Assembly (NCBI GenBank): GCA_033816765.1
Contig: CM066297.1
Location: forward strand, 862,573-926,572
Origin: Nothopassalora personata
Lineage: Eukaryota > Ascomycota > Dothideomycetes > Mycosphaerellales > Mycosphaerellaceae
DNA: 64,000 nucleotides
Direction: 5' to 3'
In this document: positions 32,960 through 44,590 of the stretch, piece by piece
Numbering within the stretch: the stretch's first letter is position 1
How the letters are laid out: every line of letters starts with the position of its first letter
The notes under the pieces: generated by a model
The model's database searches: none
Told to the model about the DNA's origin: nothing
Seen by the model: the letters and a program-made list of their open reading frames with translations, nothing else
Made by a program: the position numbers and the translations under genes

Positions 32960-35900
32960 TAGTCTCATTTACTTCTCCTTTACGCCTTATAGTCGGCTAC
33001 TATACGATCCGCATTCGCGAGGCCCTCCGCCGGTTCCTAGCTGTTGTACTCCTCTAGCTAGTCCTTCTACTAGACTAGATACTGCAGCTTGCCCTTGCGC
33101 TTACGCCTATCTAGTACTGCCTCTACCTTATACTCTCCGTCCTCATTAGCTAGAGGGGGTACGGGTCCATCCTCATTGCTACCGATATACGGCTCGAGGA
33201 GAGAGATATAGAAGACGTTATAGAGCCTTAAGTCGGCTAGTAGCGCTAGGCGGTACGCCTACGAACCGACAGCGTCCGTAATGCGGTATAGGCCGATGAA
33301 CTTCGGACCTATCTTCTTCTTTAGCACTACTAACTTAAGGTTCTTCGTTAACAACAGGACTAAGTTACCTACGCGGTAGGTCTTAGCTTAGTAGGTCTTG
33401 TTGTAGTAGCGAGCCTAGCTTTCTGCTGCAGCCTTCCATCGCTCCTCGAGTGTAGCGCGTAGTTTTCGCATACGACTCGTAGCTGTTACCGCTGCTAGTA
33501 CTTCCCCCCCCCTAGGTCTCGTCTCGAGATCCAGTTAGTGCAGGGGCAATCTCAGGTCGCTAACCGTGCGCTATTTCGAACGGACTCATCCGCAGTATTA
33601 GGTAGATGCTGTTATTAGCTACGAATTTAGCAACTGCAAGCCACTTAGCCCACTTAGTTTAATTGTTACTGCAGTAATAACGAAGGTATTGTTCGAGGGT
33701 TTGGTTTGCCCTCTTAGTTTAGCCGTTAGTCTAAGGGTGAAAGGCCGTGGATAGCTTACGCTTTACACGCGCCTCGAAGTAGAAGTCACTCCAAAACTGA
33801 CTAGTAAAGACCGGACCTCGGTCGCTCACTATGCCTAACGGGACACTATAGTGTCGCACGACTTCGTCTCGTAGGAGCCTCGCAAGCTCCACGGCTGTGC
33901 AAGTCTTCGTCGTCGGGATGTATAAGCTCATTTTTAAGTAGCGATTGACTATTACTAGGATCGCATCATACACGCAACCGGCTCGCGTACTTAGAGGTAG
34001 GTCCGTAATAAAATCTATAGTAATTTCCTACCACGGTCGCTCCGGTCTAGGAAGCGGTTGCAGCTCGCCGTAGGGTCGATAGCGCCTCGCCTTCGAACCC
34101 TAGTAGGTTCTATAGGCTTGGTCGTATTGTTTCACGTCCGTGCTAAGTGAGTCCTACTAATAATTACGTCGCAACAGCTCTTTAGTCTTAGTCCTTCTAA
34201 AGTGACCCGCGAGGACGTCGTCGTAGTGCATGCGAATTAGATGCGACCTGATTGCGTGATCCCTAGGTACTACGATCGCGTCTCCGCAGTACATAAGGTC
34301 ATCCTTTACATGCCATCCCTTAGCGTCCCTCGCGCTTAGCGCCTACGCTAAGCATGCGACACACTAGTCGTCTTACTACTGCGCAATCTCTATCAAGAGT
34401 AGGATCAACTCACCCGTCGAGCTATAAGCTTAACCCTGTATCACTGTAGCGCACACTGCTACTAGTAAAGACGGCTTATCTTAATGGGGAAGGTCACCTC
34501 TCCGCACTACCATCGCCGCGCCTATGTCGCCCTACATCGCCTCGTAGGTGGTAAGCACGCGCTTCACCGTCGGCTCGCTTATCCCTTCTAGAGACTCCTT
34601 CTAGAAAGACAGCTTACTTTATAAGGTAGGCAGCAAGTTCGAAGTTTATTGCGTTATAGCTACGTAGTTACTGCGTCTCGAAGGCGCGTCGGCTAGGTTA
34701 GTCTTACCCGGCTGATGCTCTACTATAAAATTAAAAGACTATAGGAACGTAGCCTATCGAGCTTACCGCCTATTTAGCTGCTTTACTGTTATAAAGCCCT
34801 GTAGGTTAGCGTAGTCGACTAGCACTCGCACCGCATACGTAGCGCCCTCTAAGTATGGTCTCCAATGCTTAAAAGCCTTAACTACTGTAAGTAGATCCTA
34901 ATCGTGCGTCTCGTAGTTACACTTAGCTAGTATCATCTTACGTAAATAGAACGCGATAGGATGCCACTTAGCACTAAACAATTGGGATATAATACCTACG
35001 ATCGCGAAACCTAAGGCATCCGTCTCGACTCGCGTACGTAGCGTAGGATCGAAGTGCCTAAGTATTAGTGCACCTAAGAATCCGGCCTTAAGCTATCGAA
35101 ACGCCTACTCTTTGCTTAAGGTCCACGTGAGACGGCCGTGCTTCTTGCCGTCCTTAGATCCCTTTAGTAGGTCCGTTAGGGGCTTGTAGACCCTTAAGTA
35201 TCCTTCTATAAAACGCCGGTAGAAGTTGCAAAACCTAAGGAAGGACTAGACCTTATGAAAGGTCGTAGGTGTAGGCCATTCCTCGATAGCGGCTACCCTG
35301 CTCCTATCTATCGACACGCCTACGGCGCTTACGACAAACCTAAGGAACTCTACACTCTCCTAGAAGAAGTAACACTTCTTAGGGTTTACGAACAGGGCAA
35401 ACTTTCGTAGCCTCTCTAGCACCGCGCATACGGCTCGCACGTGTGCCTTACGCGTCTCGCTATAGATGAGGATATCATCTAGGTAGACTACGTAAATGTC
35501 ATTAACTAAGCCGGTTAGCGCCTTGTTAATATACCCTTAAAAGGTTGCCGGTACGTTAGTTAACCCGAACGGTATTACTAGGTACTCGTAGTGTCCGTAT
35601 CGCGTGCGAAACGCAGTCTTCCACTTATCGCCTCGCTTAATAGGGATACGATGGTAGGCGTCCTTTAAATCGATTGTAGTAAAGAACCTAGAACCTAATA
35701 GCCTATCTAGCGTCTCGCTGATTAGGGGTAGGGGGTATCGGTTCTTTACTATAATCTCATTTAGGCCTCTATAATCAACACAGAGCCTAAGAGTGCTATT
35801 CTTCTTTAGCACGAATAGGATAGGCGCACCCGCCTCGCTTACGGACCGCCTAATCCACCCCTTCTCCATTGCTTACGTAAGGTACTCCTTTAAGGCCTCT

Positions 35901-37870
35901 AACTTAGTTAAGGACTAGTAGTATAGCGGCTTAAAAGGGGGTTTCTTTCCTTTAACGAGATTAATTGTATGCTTAACCCCGTCGGGCATCTTGCGCTTCG
36001 CCTACTTATTAGGTGCGTATACATCTCGGAAGTCTACAAATTCTTTAGGCTACGAGGGGCCCTCTCCTTTAGGTACTGCTGCAGCAATAGCCCGAACACT
36101 TATCGCATAAACCTGCTTTAAGCTCTCGAGATCCTTAAGGAACTCGCGTGCGTCACGCTACTAAACCGTAGGCGTCTCTACACCGTAGTACTACTAGTCA
36201 TCCTTATCGGCCTTTACTATCCGATTACGATGCCGCTAGGGTCTACCTAAAATCACTAATAGCCTACCTATAGGTACCGCGTAGTAGATGGCGTTACTCA
36301 CGCGCTCTACTCCCGCGTTATTAGCGAGTCGCAGCTGAACCGCAAAGGCGCCGTAGCAATACCCTAGCTTATGCGTATACGACTCTAACTTCGGTAGCCT
36401 TACCCTATTAATAGGTTGTATTTAATGTCGGAGTATATACTTATACGATACTAGGCTAAGATCCGCACAGTTATCTAGGAGAAACGTGGCCTCGCGAAAG
36501 CCCTTACGAGTCTCGACTGCGCCTCGCAAGTGACGCGCTAGACACGCATCTACTCGCCTTAAGGGGTCGACTTTAGGAAAACTCGGACTTAGGAGCGACC
36601 TACTTATGGTCCTCTGCCTTTTCCCTAGTCGCTACGATAGACACACATCCACTCGCCTTAAGGGGTCGACTTTAGGAAAACTCGGACTTAGGAGCGACCC
36701 ACTTCTAGTCCTCTGCCTTTTCCCTAGTCGCTGCCCTTCTTAGTTAGAGCCTTCGTAGCGTCTACCCTACGAACCGCTTACGCGCTACGGTCCTTCCATA
36801 GGTGCCTATTCGGGCAATCCGTCTTAATGTGACCCTTCTTATAGCATCTATAGCACTCCGCTTTAGTCCTATCGAAGGTTATAGACAATCCGCCGGCGTC
36901 CCGCTAGTAACTCGCACCCGGGTCGCGCGACGCCTAACTATGCTTCTACTGCTTCGAGCTACGATCGCTTCGCCCTTAGTCGCCCTTAGTCTCTCGCCTA
37001 CGGCGACTATGCTGCCCGCGGTCGTGCCCTCCGCTACTACGCTCCGTGCTTTTAATGCGCGAAGCTAGGATTACTAGTTCCTCTCTAGTTGTTAGGATGT
37101 TATGAAACTTAACGATTGCGGACCGTAGGCTAGGCGTAAGCTTAGCGAGCATATGTCGCACGCGTTGCGCCTCCGTATAGTCCCCTAACTAATCCTCTAT
37201 AACATCTAGCTTAGTCGCAAACTAACGCACTGTCTAGTTGTCCTTCTGTTTTACCGCCTTATACTCTAACATTACGTTAAGCACGCGGTTCATAGGATCA
37301 CCGTATACGTCTCGACAGAACTCCTTAAAGTCCTAGTATGTATACCCTTTAAGGTTAAGGACGCTATAGTTAGCGTACCATCGCTTACTTGCCTCTCCGC
37401 TTAGGTACATAACCCCATACAGGACCTTTGACTCGTTCGTCGCATACGTGCCGCCTAAGAGGGTAAAGACAAGAGAGAGCTCCCTTAGGAATACCCGTGC
37501 TTTCTTAATCGAGTCCCCTCTAAAAGGCGTAGGTTCTTTAAGACGCAAACGTGTCGTATGCGATGCGACCGCGTCTCGAGCTGCGATATCATCGTTAGTT
37601 ACTATAGATAGAGGAGGGGGAGGGGGAGTAGGGGATAGTTCTCCGCCGGGTTCGCCCTAAGGGTCCGCCGGCGGCACGCTTACGTCCCGCAAGATCTCTA
37701 ACTGTTTAATCTCCCTCTATATCTCCTTCTCCTTAACCTCTACCCGAAGGGCATCCCTCCTTACGACTAAGGCTACACGCCTCGCTTGTTGCTAGGCCCT
37801 AGGGCTTAGGTGAGCCGCAGGCGTAGCGCTGCTGTCGTCGCGTTCGGACTCTATAGCGTGTATAGATTGC
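32960..37870 (-). pseudogene. Gypsy-A gag-pol
   Basis: Minus strand. Gag lies at about 36800-37870 (LKEPTPFRGDSIKKARVFLR near 37545, then a zinc knuckle CYRCYKKGHIKTDC near 36810-36860). RT lies at about 35400-35990 ([16 protein letters not shown] start at 35869; catalytic YLDDIL intact near 35465-35500). RNase H lies at about 34650-35200. Integrase lies at about 33650-34250, including the 33731-33973 open piece with VSDRGPVFTS. The chromodomain lies at about 32990-33160 (EYKVEAVLDRRK). Stops are RIP-type TAGs. The near-duplicate of about 95 bp at 36560-36640 and 36640-36735 is a local tandem duplication between gag and protease. Confidence 0.85.
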
Positions 37871-37889
37871 AACGAAGAGAAGAATTAGA

Positions 37890-38088
37890 ACTGTTAAGGG
37901 GATGTCGCAATGTATAGCACGCCTACGACCTGCTAGTCGTAGATGAACTAATTCTTGCCTTTTGTTCAAGACGCATCGCGCGTCGCAAGGTGTACTCATG
38001 CGTGTCACGTGTGGCTTGGCAGCCGGTCGCGACCGCATGTCACATGCAAGGCCACATGTAGGGGTTAGCCACTGGGCTGCCCCTTACA
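37890..38088 (-). repeat. 5' LTR of Gypsy-A
   Basis: 199 bp, close to its unmutated state and almost the same as the solo LTR at 7111-7307. Confidence 0.93.
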
Positions 38089-38093
38089 TGCAT

Positions 38094-38494
38094 CTTAGGG
38101 TTGATTATAAGCTACCCTGTTTAGAGCGTACTTTAGGTCAACCTAGTCTAGATTATAGATTACGTATCTAACTAGATCCTTCTCTAGCAGTGCGCTAATT
38201 AGCATAGATTTCCATGCCTAGAACTACACGCCTTTCCTAAGTACCTAGTTGTCCTTAGCGGATCTTACTAGGTTACTAGAGGTGTTGTTTCTAAACTCTA
38301 TACCTAGTCTAGCTCTTTTAGATGCTATATTACGGTACTAGTGCTTAGTCCCGATCTCCTGCAGTAGTTCTTAAATCGATTAGGTAGTTGTCCGTAAAAC
38401 AAATGTAGGGTCGAGTCTACTAGTAAGGTAAGCTAATCCTTAATAGAGCTTCGATGACGATTTAGGTTTTAAATTGGATAGGCAGAGGAGCACT
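38094..38494 (-). pseudogene. Copia-A gag, 5' piece
   Basis: Minus-strand sequence between the Copia-A primer site and the Gypsy-A insertion. The frame reads as a gag N-terminal region with TAG stops, including an EKDLVRYVIYNLD-like stretch near 38160. It continues at 31389 after Gypsy-A. Confidence 0.65.
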
Positions 38495-38507
38495 CGGGCT
38501 TATAACC
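38495..38507 (-). other. Copia-A primer binding site
   Basis: The minus strand reads GGTTATAAGCCCG directly after the 5' LTR, the same internal tRNA-iMet complement as in Copia-1. Confidence 0.65.
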
Positions 38508-38683
38508 TGTTATAATTAGGTATTTGACGAGTACAAGCTTCTAGATTAAAACGATAGGGTAGATTAGTAACCCTTATAAATTGCCACAAGGTGTAAGACT
38601 ATCTAGCTACAGAAAACAGTGTGATATAGTGTGTGTGTGCTAAGTCCTGACTAACATAGACCTTGGTCACCTGATTCACAACA
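38508..38683 (-). repeat. 5' LTR of Copia-A; left edge of the gene island
   Basis: A 176-bp LTR (TGTTATAATT...TTCACAACA on the plus strand) with a short GTGTGTGTGTG run. It is similar along its length to the more heavily mutated LTR at 60833-61006 in the same orientation. The sequence from 38684 (ATTTC...) is single-copy-looking. Confidence 0.85.
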
Positions 38684-39803
38684 ATTTCTTCACGAACAGC
38701 AGTGGGTCTATATTGAATAGGGATTCGATAGGCCTCCGAGGGCTGAATTTTGGAGCTTTTCAAAACCTAAGGCACCCTTTCATGCCTTGTCTCGGCCAAC
38801 GTTGCCTCGCAGGATAAATCTCACCCCGGCAAGCACAGCTGTTCGACCACCCGAGCTCGCGCCCGATTGCGTATTCACTGCATATTAGCATCGCTTTCAA
38901 GGTGGTCGGGCACTACCGATAGCCATGGACAAAAATCACGCTGACAGTGCCGGATTCGAAAGAGACGCGTGCGGTCATGTGAGGCTGGAAGTGTCTGCTT
39001 ACGGGCGATGTGACCGCCCATGTCGAGCTGATTGTCGCTATCCACACGGCGATGACCTCCCCGTCCGCTCTCTCCCACCAAGTCCACTTCCCTGATGAGC
39101 CCCAGTTCGCCGACCGAGCCCCAGTTCCTCAGGCAATCTATTGAAAACTCAATTTTGAGTGCTTTAGGGTACAACGACTAGGTCTGCGGCCCGCTGGAGT
39201 GCCTCGCTTCTTGCCTAGGAAACATAGGGTAGGGTTCTTCAGGTGCACTTTATTAGATCGTTTCGTGGTGTTGAAGCTCAGTCTAGAGATGCCCGTTCGT
39301 GGCAGCCACTCGGCCACGGGGCTGTGGCTACATCGTGAACATATAACACTATCGGTGGTGTTTTAAGGCCTTGACAGCACAGACGCGCGCACTATCAAAC
39401 CCCTACAACACCGTGGTCTCCAATTCATACTGTACTGGGATCAAAGAGGCGAATCTGAAGAATCCGCTGGATTACGATCGGGCCCAGGGTGGCGTGTGCA
39501 CCTGTAGCTCAATCAAAGTGCTGGGGCGCGAGCGGCGAATTGGGGATTGAATGGGCTGTTCCTGGCAGTAACGCATGCCGACGACTGTGGCCAAGCAATT
39601 GCGTGTCTTCGCCAACCTCTGCCTTTGTGGGCTCCGGTGCAACCTGGACTGCCCCAACCATGTCCAAGTCCATTTGCTCGAGCCTTCGATCGCCCTCTTC
39701 TGTGAGACACAGCTTGCGTGGCCAGACATGGGCCTGCAAAAGGGATCGGAGGCGATGCCCGTGCAACGGCTGCATGTCGGTCTGGTGAGAGTCGCCATGC
39801 AGG
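38684..39803. other. Intergenic, no supported gene
   Basis: Non-repetitive sequence between the Copia-A LTR and the promoter of the small secreted protein gene. Several overlapping open frames of about 100 codons exist on both strands (38875-39174, 39472-39814), but none shows a recognisable domain or a convincing start, so I call no gene. Confidence 0.5.
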
Positions 39804-39810
39804 TATAAGT
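39804..39810 (+). promoter_or_regulatory. TATA-like box upstream of the secreted protein gene
   Basis: TATAAGT, about 150 bp before the ATG at 39959. It is followed by a pyrimidine-rich stretch and an A-rich leader (CAACAAACGACAAAATC), the usual layout of a highly expressed fungal gene. Confidence 0.5.
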
Positions 39811-39958
39811 ACATTTCCTCTCTTGACGTCCCTTCGCTATCTTTGCATCAAAACTCTGCCATCGCTATCAAGGCCTCACGACCCGGCCATTTCATTCGCT
39901 ACAACACTCACACCTTAATACCGAACGATCAACAAACGACAAAATCTTAACCGCCAGC

Positions 39959-40265
39959 ATGCAATTCACCTCCATGATCACTCTTGCCTTCGGGCTCGTG
40001 GCCTCTGCATCTGCCGCCAATGTCTCCGCACCATCATACAGCAACAGCACCGTCCCAACATACCAAGCCAATGGTACCTCCACGGGCTCCGCAAGCCCAA
40101 GCGGTACTGGTGCTAGCCGCATTGGCAACTCTACTTTCAAGGGCAGTGCCAACAGGCTCTCTACCGGTGCTCTCGGCCTGGTCGTGGTTGGCGGTCTCGC
40201 GATGGTAAATCTCATAGTAACCTCAGAGGCAGTGGACGACAGCTAACATGTCTCAGGCTATATAA
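39959..40265 (+). CDS. Small secreted, probably GPI-anchored Ser/Thr/Asn-rich protein
   Basis: ATG at 39959 with a 20-residue signal peptide ending ASASA. A short Ser/Thr/Gly-rich middle follows with several N-x-S/T sites (NVS, NST, NGT, NST), then a hydrophobic tail. I predict a 52-nt intron at 40205-40256 (GTAAAT donor, GCTAAC branch, CTCAG acceptor). Splicing replaces a polar tail by a tail ending GLAMAI and TAA, giving 84 residues with a C-terminal hydrophobic segment as expected for GPI attachment. Unspliced, the frame runs to 40246 (95 residues) and ends in a charged stretch. A cell-surface role is inferred. No family is recognised by sequence. Confidence 0.7.
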
Positions 40266-42413
40266 GACATTGTCTAAGTGTTGTTGCGTTTGAGTATTGT
40301 TTGACGGATTAGCATCGCGATGGGCCAGCACAATACCACTAGAGTTTCACAGTACGGCGTTGGAGGAGGATGATGGCATGCTGACGCAACAACAAAGGCA
40401 TGTAAGACCTAGAGAAGGCGAACTGTTCGCCATTTGGGATCATCGGGCATGATGCCTGGCACTTGTAATTGTAAAGGCGCGCCGATGGAAGGCTGTCTCA
40501 GCAGCATGAGGCATGGCTCCAATCGTTGAGCATTGCCCACAGGCTAGATTAAATCAGATGGGCAGATGTAAATACCGTGTTAATGTCAGCAACATTTACT
40601 GCAATGTCTCTTGTTTGTCACTATGTTCCGTGGCTACGCCGCGACGGAGCTTGAGCTAGGCACGGCCGGATTCCTCACCAGGATCTCAAACTCCTTTCCA
40701 TCCTTGCACTCAACACAATATCCCGCGCTTTCGCGAAGCAAGCACATCAAGAACATTATTGGAGGGCCATTCCCTTTTAGAGCTCAAGGGCAGCATTTGA
40801 GTCCGTGCAATCCCCCGTCAGTGAATCGATTGGCTACATGGCCCTACAAGCGTGCAAACAGGGAGTCCACTGCCGATTCTCTCAACGCCTACAGGTGGCG
40901 ATAACTACGGGACCAGGTATCTCAGCTTTAAAGTACTCAGAATGAGCCTAGGTTTTAAGGTTCTATGGCGAATTGCAGGACCTCGTACCCTCTGCTTTTT
41001 GAGCCCCTCTTGGGAGGTCGATTTCCTCGAAGCAACTAGAGCAGAATTGCAGAATCTGGAGCTCTTAGTTGCCTCCTTTGGTTTGTTTACCTGGTCAATA
41101 GCAGAAGACTACCTGGTCGTTAGTATTCGGCCCTACCGGTCTGCAAAGGTACTGTATGCCAATAGTGCGACCCACATGCCACCTTGGGCGGCCCCATCGA
41201 CAGTCCAGGCCTTTACACACGAGACGAATAGAGACGCCGGAAATGCAAACTGGATTTCCGGTCCATCAGCATCGACCATCATACCGCCTAGACACCTGCA
41301 ATACGAGACCACAGCGGCCGAGACTCTGTCCAGACTTATCGTGCGCAAGAGCAGTCCTGCGAATGCATGCATCGCGTCGTGTATGCCATCGCCAATTCCT
41401 GGACCCGAGCTTCTGATGGAGCCGCCGCAGTCTGACAAAGTCGGTCGCAACATCGCATGAGCATGGATCTATTCTTGCCGAATGCAGCCATTCCGCGGCA
41501 GGCTACTCGACTTCCTATAGATAAGTCGCCCGGAGAGCGTCAATCTGGAGCTCATCGATCGCATCTGTTCCGGATGAATAGCCGACTATGGAAGATGAGT
41601 TGCCTGCAGTTCATCATGCGGTCCACCCGAGATCGACGACAAGCACTGGACACAAATTGACTCCTTTTGCCATTCCGCTCTGATATCCTCACACAAATCA
41701 GAAGCTCCAGAAGGTATCGCAGCCATTGGCAACCTGACGTTGCAAGCACCGAGTTCGATATCGGCCTTCTCCTGGAAAAAGTCATCGGTTGATTCAGCTC
41801 CGCCCAGCGGTCTTGACACGGTCAACGTTGTCCTCATCTTCGCATTCATGATTCAAGCGATGTCTTGCGCCTCCGCGGCACACCTCGACCTGGACCGGCA
41901 GCGTCCGGACTGCATGTGACACGTAACAACCCGCGTCGGGATTGACACGTGAAGTCATGATATGCAAGGTACCGGCAAAGGCTCACGGCGGCAAAAGCGG
42001 CTCTGCTATCAGCTGTCTGCTTGTAACGCCTCGCCACGGCGACGTCAGACTGCGAACCTTGGATGATCGAACGCGCCATTTCAATGGCGCGTTGGCTGAA
42101 TCCTGTTTCGTCGTCATCCGTGCTCGCAGAGAGGATATACAGCCCTGCACAATTGACGGGTGTTGTGCCGGGCTGTCAGAGGATCTTGCGACCACCTGTG
42201 ATATGAGGCCCCCGCAACGACGAACCTTGCCGACCTGAATCCACACTTACACCCGAGGCCGAGAGTGTGACGATTCGTAGGCAGGTAGGAAGGTAGGCTT
42301 GCGCTTGTGTTCCGTTCAGTCCTGCGTCTCGTTTCTTCCTGCTGCGAAGTAGTATATTTCGTTCACCTTGAACTCTTTCGTGTCTTCGAGCGTGTGTGCT
42401 GTTGCAAAAGAAC
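40266..42413. other. Intergenic, no supported gene
   Basis: 2.1 kb without a recognisable gene. The longest frame (plus strand, to 41460) has no good ATG near its start (GTG at 40852; first ATG 40942) and no domain. Minus-strand frames at 41133-41453 and 41586-41849 could be exons of an unknown or decayed gene, but I cannot join or identify them. 5' UTR and promoter of the acyl-CoA synthetase gene lie in the last few hundred bases. Confidence 0.45.
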
Positions 42414-44407
42414 ATGGCGGGTAAAGTCCATCATGCATCGATCTTGACCTGCACGATACTAAAGCTCAACAGCCACGATTGCAGCAGTGGCCGCAGGCAC
42501 AGCAGCCGCCGCCGCATACTTGGATGCAAAGTACCACATTCGGTCAGATCTGAGCAAAGGTGGTCTTGACAATGCCAACGAAGACGCACAGAGGTACATT
42601 GCCCAAAGAGTAGCGCAAGGGAAATGCACGCTGTACCATTACATTGAAGAATGGGCCGAACAGGATATCCCAGGGCACCTTTTCTTGGAGTACCAGGATC
42701 GATCGTGGACTTACAAAGAGTTCCATCAAGACTTGCAACGAGTAGGCAACTGGCTCATGAATGATCTTGATGTTGCAAAGAACGAAATGGTAGCTATCAG
42801 TGGGCCCAACAGTGCAGAGTGGATCAAGCTATGGATGGCGTTGGATGGGATTGGAGCATGCCAGAGCTTCGTCAATCACAACCTTGCCGGCAATGCTCTG
42901 GCTCACTGCGTTAAGGTCTGTAGTCGAGGTGACGGAGGCACAGATCTTCAAGCTGACAAAATTGCAGCTTTGTGAGCCACGTTATGTCATCGCGGATCGA
43001 GACACTATTGATAAGATGGAGACCACAAGGGAGGAGCTCGAGAAAGCAGGCATTACGATCGTTTACTTCGACGAAGCACTGTTCGCGTCGATGCGGGACA
43101 CCACACCAATACCTCGAGAACGAACCGCGAACATCGGACCGACGGATACTCGAAGTCTCATCTACACGAGCGGCACGACAGGACTGCCCAAGGGCGTGAT
43201 CATGGTCAGCGGACGATCAGTCAACACTGGACGATCGATGGCGAAGCTGCTCAAGCTCAAACGGTCTGACAAGTTCTACACATGCCTCCCACTGTATCAT
43301 GGAGCCGCACAAGGTCCATGTACTTCGCCTGTACTTGCTGCTGGGGCATCAATGACATTAGGCAAGAAGTTCTCGCACAAGACTTTCTGGCCGGAGGTAC
43401 ATCGTAGTCAGCCTACCATCTTGCAGTACGTTGGCGAGCTCTGCCGGTACCTGATCAATGCTCCAGTACACCCTCTCGAGCGACAGCATGTCATTCAGAT
43501 GGCGTGGGGCAACGGCATGAGACCTGATGTCTGGGAGAGGTTCAGGCAAAGATTCAATATACCAATCATCCACGAACTTTATGCTGCGACAGATGGCCTC
43601 GGAGCGACCTTCAACTGGAACTACGGCGACTTTGGCAGGAGCGCGATCGGAGTACGAGGTGCGCTTTGGAACCGAGCGATGGGTGACAGGGAAGTACGAG
43701 CAAGGATAGACCCAGATACTGAAGAGATCGTCAAGGACAAGGATGGTTGGGTGGTGAGAAGCGGTGTCAACGAGCCGGGAGAGGTCATCCACAAAGTGGA
43801 ACCCGCGTTGAAAGAGCTTTCGTTCAAAGGATACTTCAAGAATGACGGCGCTTCCGAGAAGAGGTGGTTGCGAAACGTCTTCGAGAAAGGCGATCTGTGG
43901 TTCAGAAGTGGAGATGTCATGAGACAAGACGCTGAAGGAAGAGTCTTCTTCGTGGACAGGTTGGGTGACACGTTCCGGTGGAAGTCTGAGAACGTCTCTA
44001 CGAACGAGGTGTCAGACGTCCTGGGCACATTTGAGCAGATCGCCGAGGCCAACGTGTACGGTGTGGCAGTACCGAACGCCGACGGACGATGTGGTTGCGC
44101 GACAGTGGTGTTGAAGGAAGGTCTGATGCCGGAGTCAATAGACTGCGCTGCGTTGGGTCGATTCGTGACGGAACGACTACCACGATACGCTGTGCCGTAC
44201 TTTCTACGAGTCGCACCGCAACTGGCATACACTGGTACATTCAAGATCCAGAAGGGCCAAGCGAAGCGCGAAGGTGTCGATCTGGATCTAATCGAGAAGG
44301 CCGAGAGTAAAGATAAGGTGTTCTGGCTGCCTCCTGGTGAGGCACGCTACAGGCCATACACGAGAGACGACTGGAATGCATTGCAGACGGGAAAGGTCAA
44401 GCTATAA
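42414..44407 (+). CDS. FAT1/FATP-type very long chain acyl-CoA synthetase
   Basis: Activates long or very long chain fatty acids to CoA esters, coupled in this family to uptake or peroxisomal use. Exons are 42414-42420, 42485-42915 and 42968-44407 (625 residues). The ATG at 42414 has A at -3 and G at +4. The first coding exon is only 7 nt and its intron ends GCAGCAG, so a tandem acceptor could add or drop one Ala. Intron 2 (52 nt) joins HCVK to LCEPRYVIAD. Visible motifs are an Ala-rich N-terminal membrane segment, AMP-binding YTSGTTGLPKGV (P-loop type), and the family signature around FRSGDV, VDRLGDTFRWKSENVST. The C-terminus is VKL, close to but not a canonical PTS1. A related side-chain CoA ligase is possible. 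Confidence 0.9.
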
Positions 44408-44590
44408 CGATGACGAAACACGAGCCAATATGATGATGGATTAGATCATGATACGACAGCGATATGAGATAACAGCACATGCTGGGCCATCTTGGCAGTC
44501 CAGCAGACGTAGCTTTTCTTGAACCCCTAACTCGCAGGAGATCCCCACCCTCTTACTGCCCATTTCGTGTTCGTACCCTAAATCCCCAGC

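Larger units (their letters stand above)
31395..38088 (-). mobile_element. Gypsy-A chromovirus, full length, TSD TGCAT/TACAT
   Basis: A complete 6694-bp Ty3/Gypsy element with gag-pol on the minus strand and LTRs at 31395-31591 (3') and 37890-38088 (5'). The flanking 5 bp are TACAT (31390-31394) and TGCAT (38089-38093), one RIP-type transition apart. It contains gag with a good zinc knuckle, RT, RNase H, integrase and a C-terminal chromodomain. Between pol and the 3' LTR lies a plus-strand gene with three predicted introns. It is less RIP-damaged than Gypsy-B or Gypsy-C, with some open frames over 240 bp. Confidence 0.93.
21704..38683 (-). mobile_element. Copia-A, outermost nested element, split into several pieces
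   Basis: Ty1/Copia element on the minus strand. Its 5' LTR (38508-38683) marks the exact boundary with the gene island. The surviving pieces are 38094-38507 (PBS and gag start), 30963-31389 (gag middle) and 21704-23437 (gag zinc knuckle to integrase). They are separated by Gypsy-A (31395-38088) and Copia-B (23443-30957), and cut by Gypsy-C at 21703. Reading the pieces in order restores the usual gag, protease, integrase order. Its RT and 3' LTR lie beyond the Gypsy insertion and are not seen. Confidence 0.82.

Noticed and set aside
1..38683. CRISPR array or prokaryotic origin
   Set aside because: No regularly spaced identical repeats; introns, LTRs and RIP-type mutation show a fungal nuclear genome.
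39472..39814. Several overlapping frames of about 100 codons on both strands
   Set aside because: Multiple frames open at once in a GC-rich stretch; no domain; lies in the promoter of the secreted protein gene.
40852..41460. 202-codon plus-strand frame
   Set aside because: Begins at GTG, first ATG at 40942, no domain, no hydrophobic or compositional pattern suggesting a protein, and overlapping long frames occur on the other strand.
43358..44244. Long minus-strand frames (189 and 207 codons)
   Set aside because: Antisense shadows of the acyl-CoA synthetase gene, which has strong family motifs.
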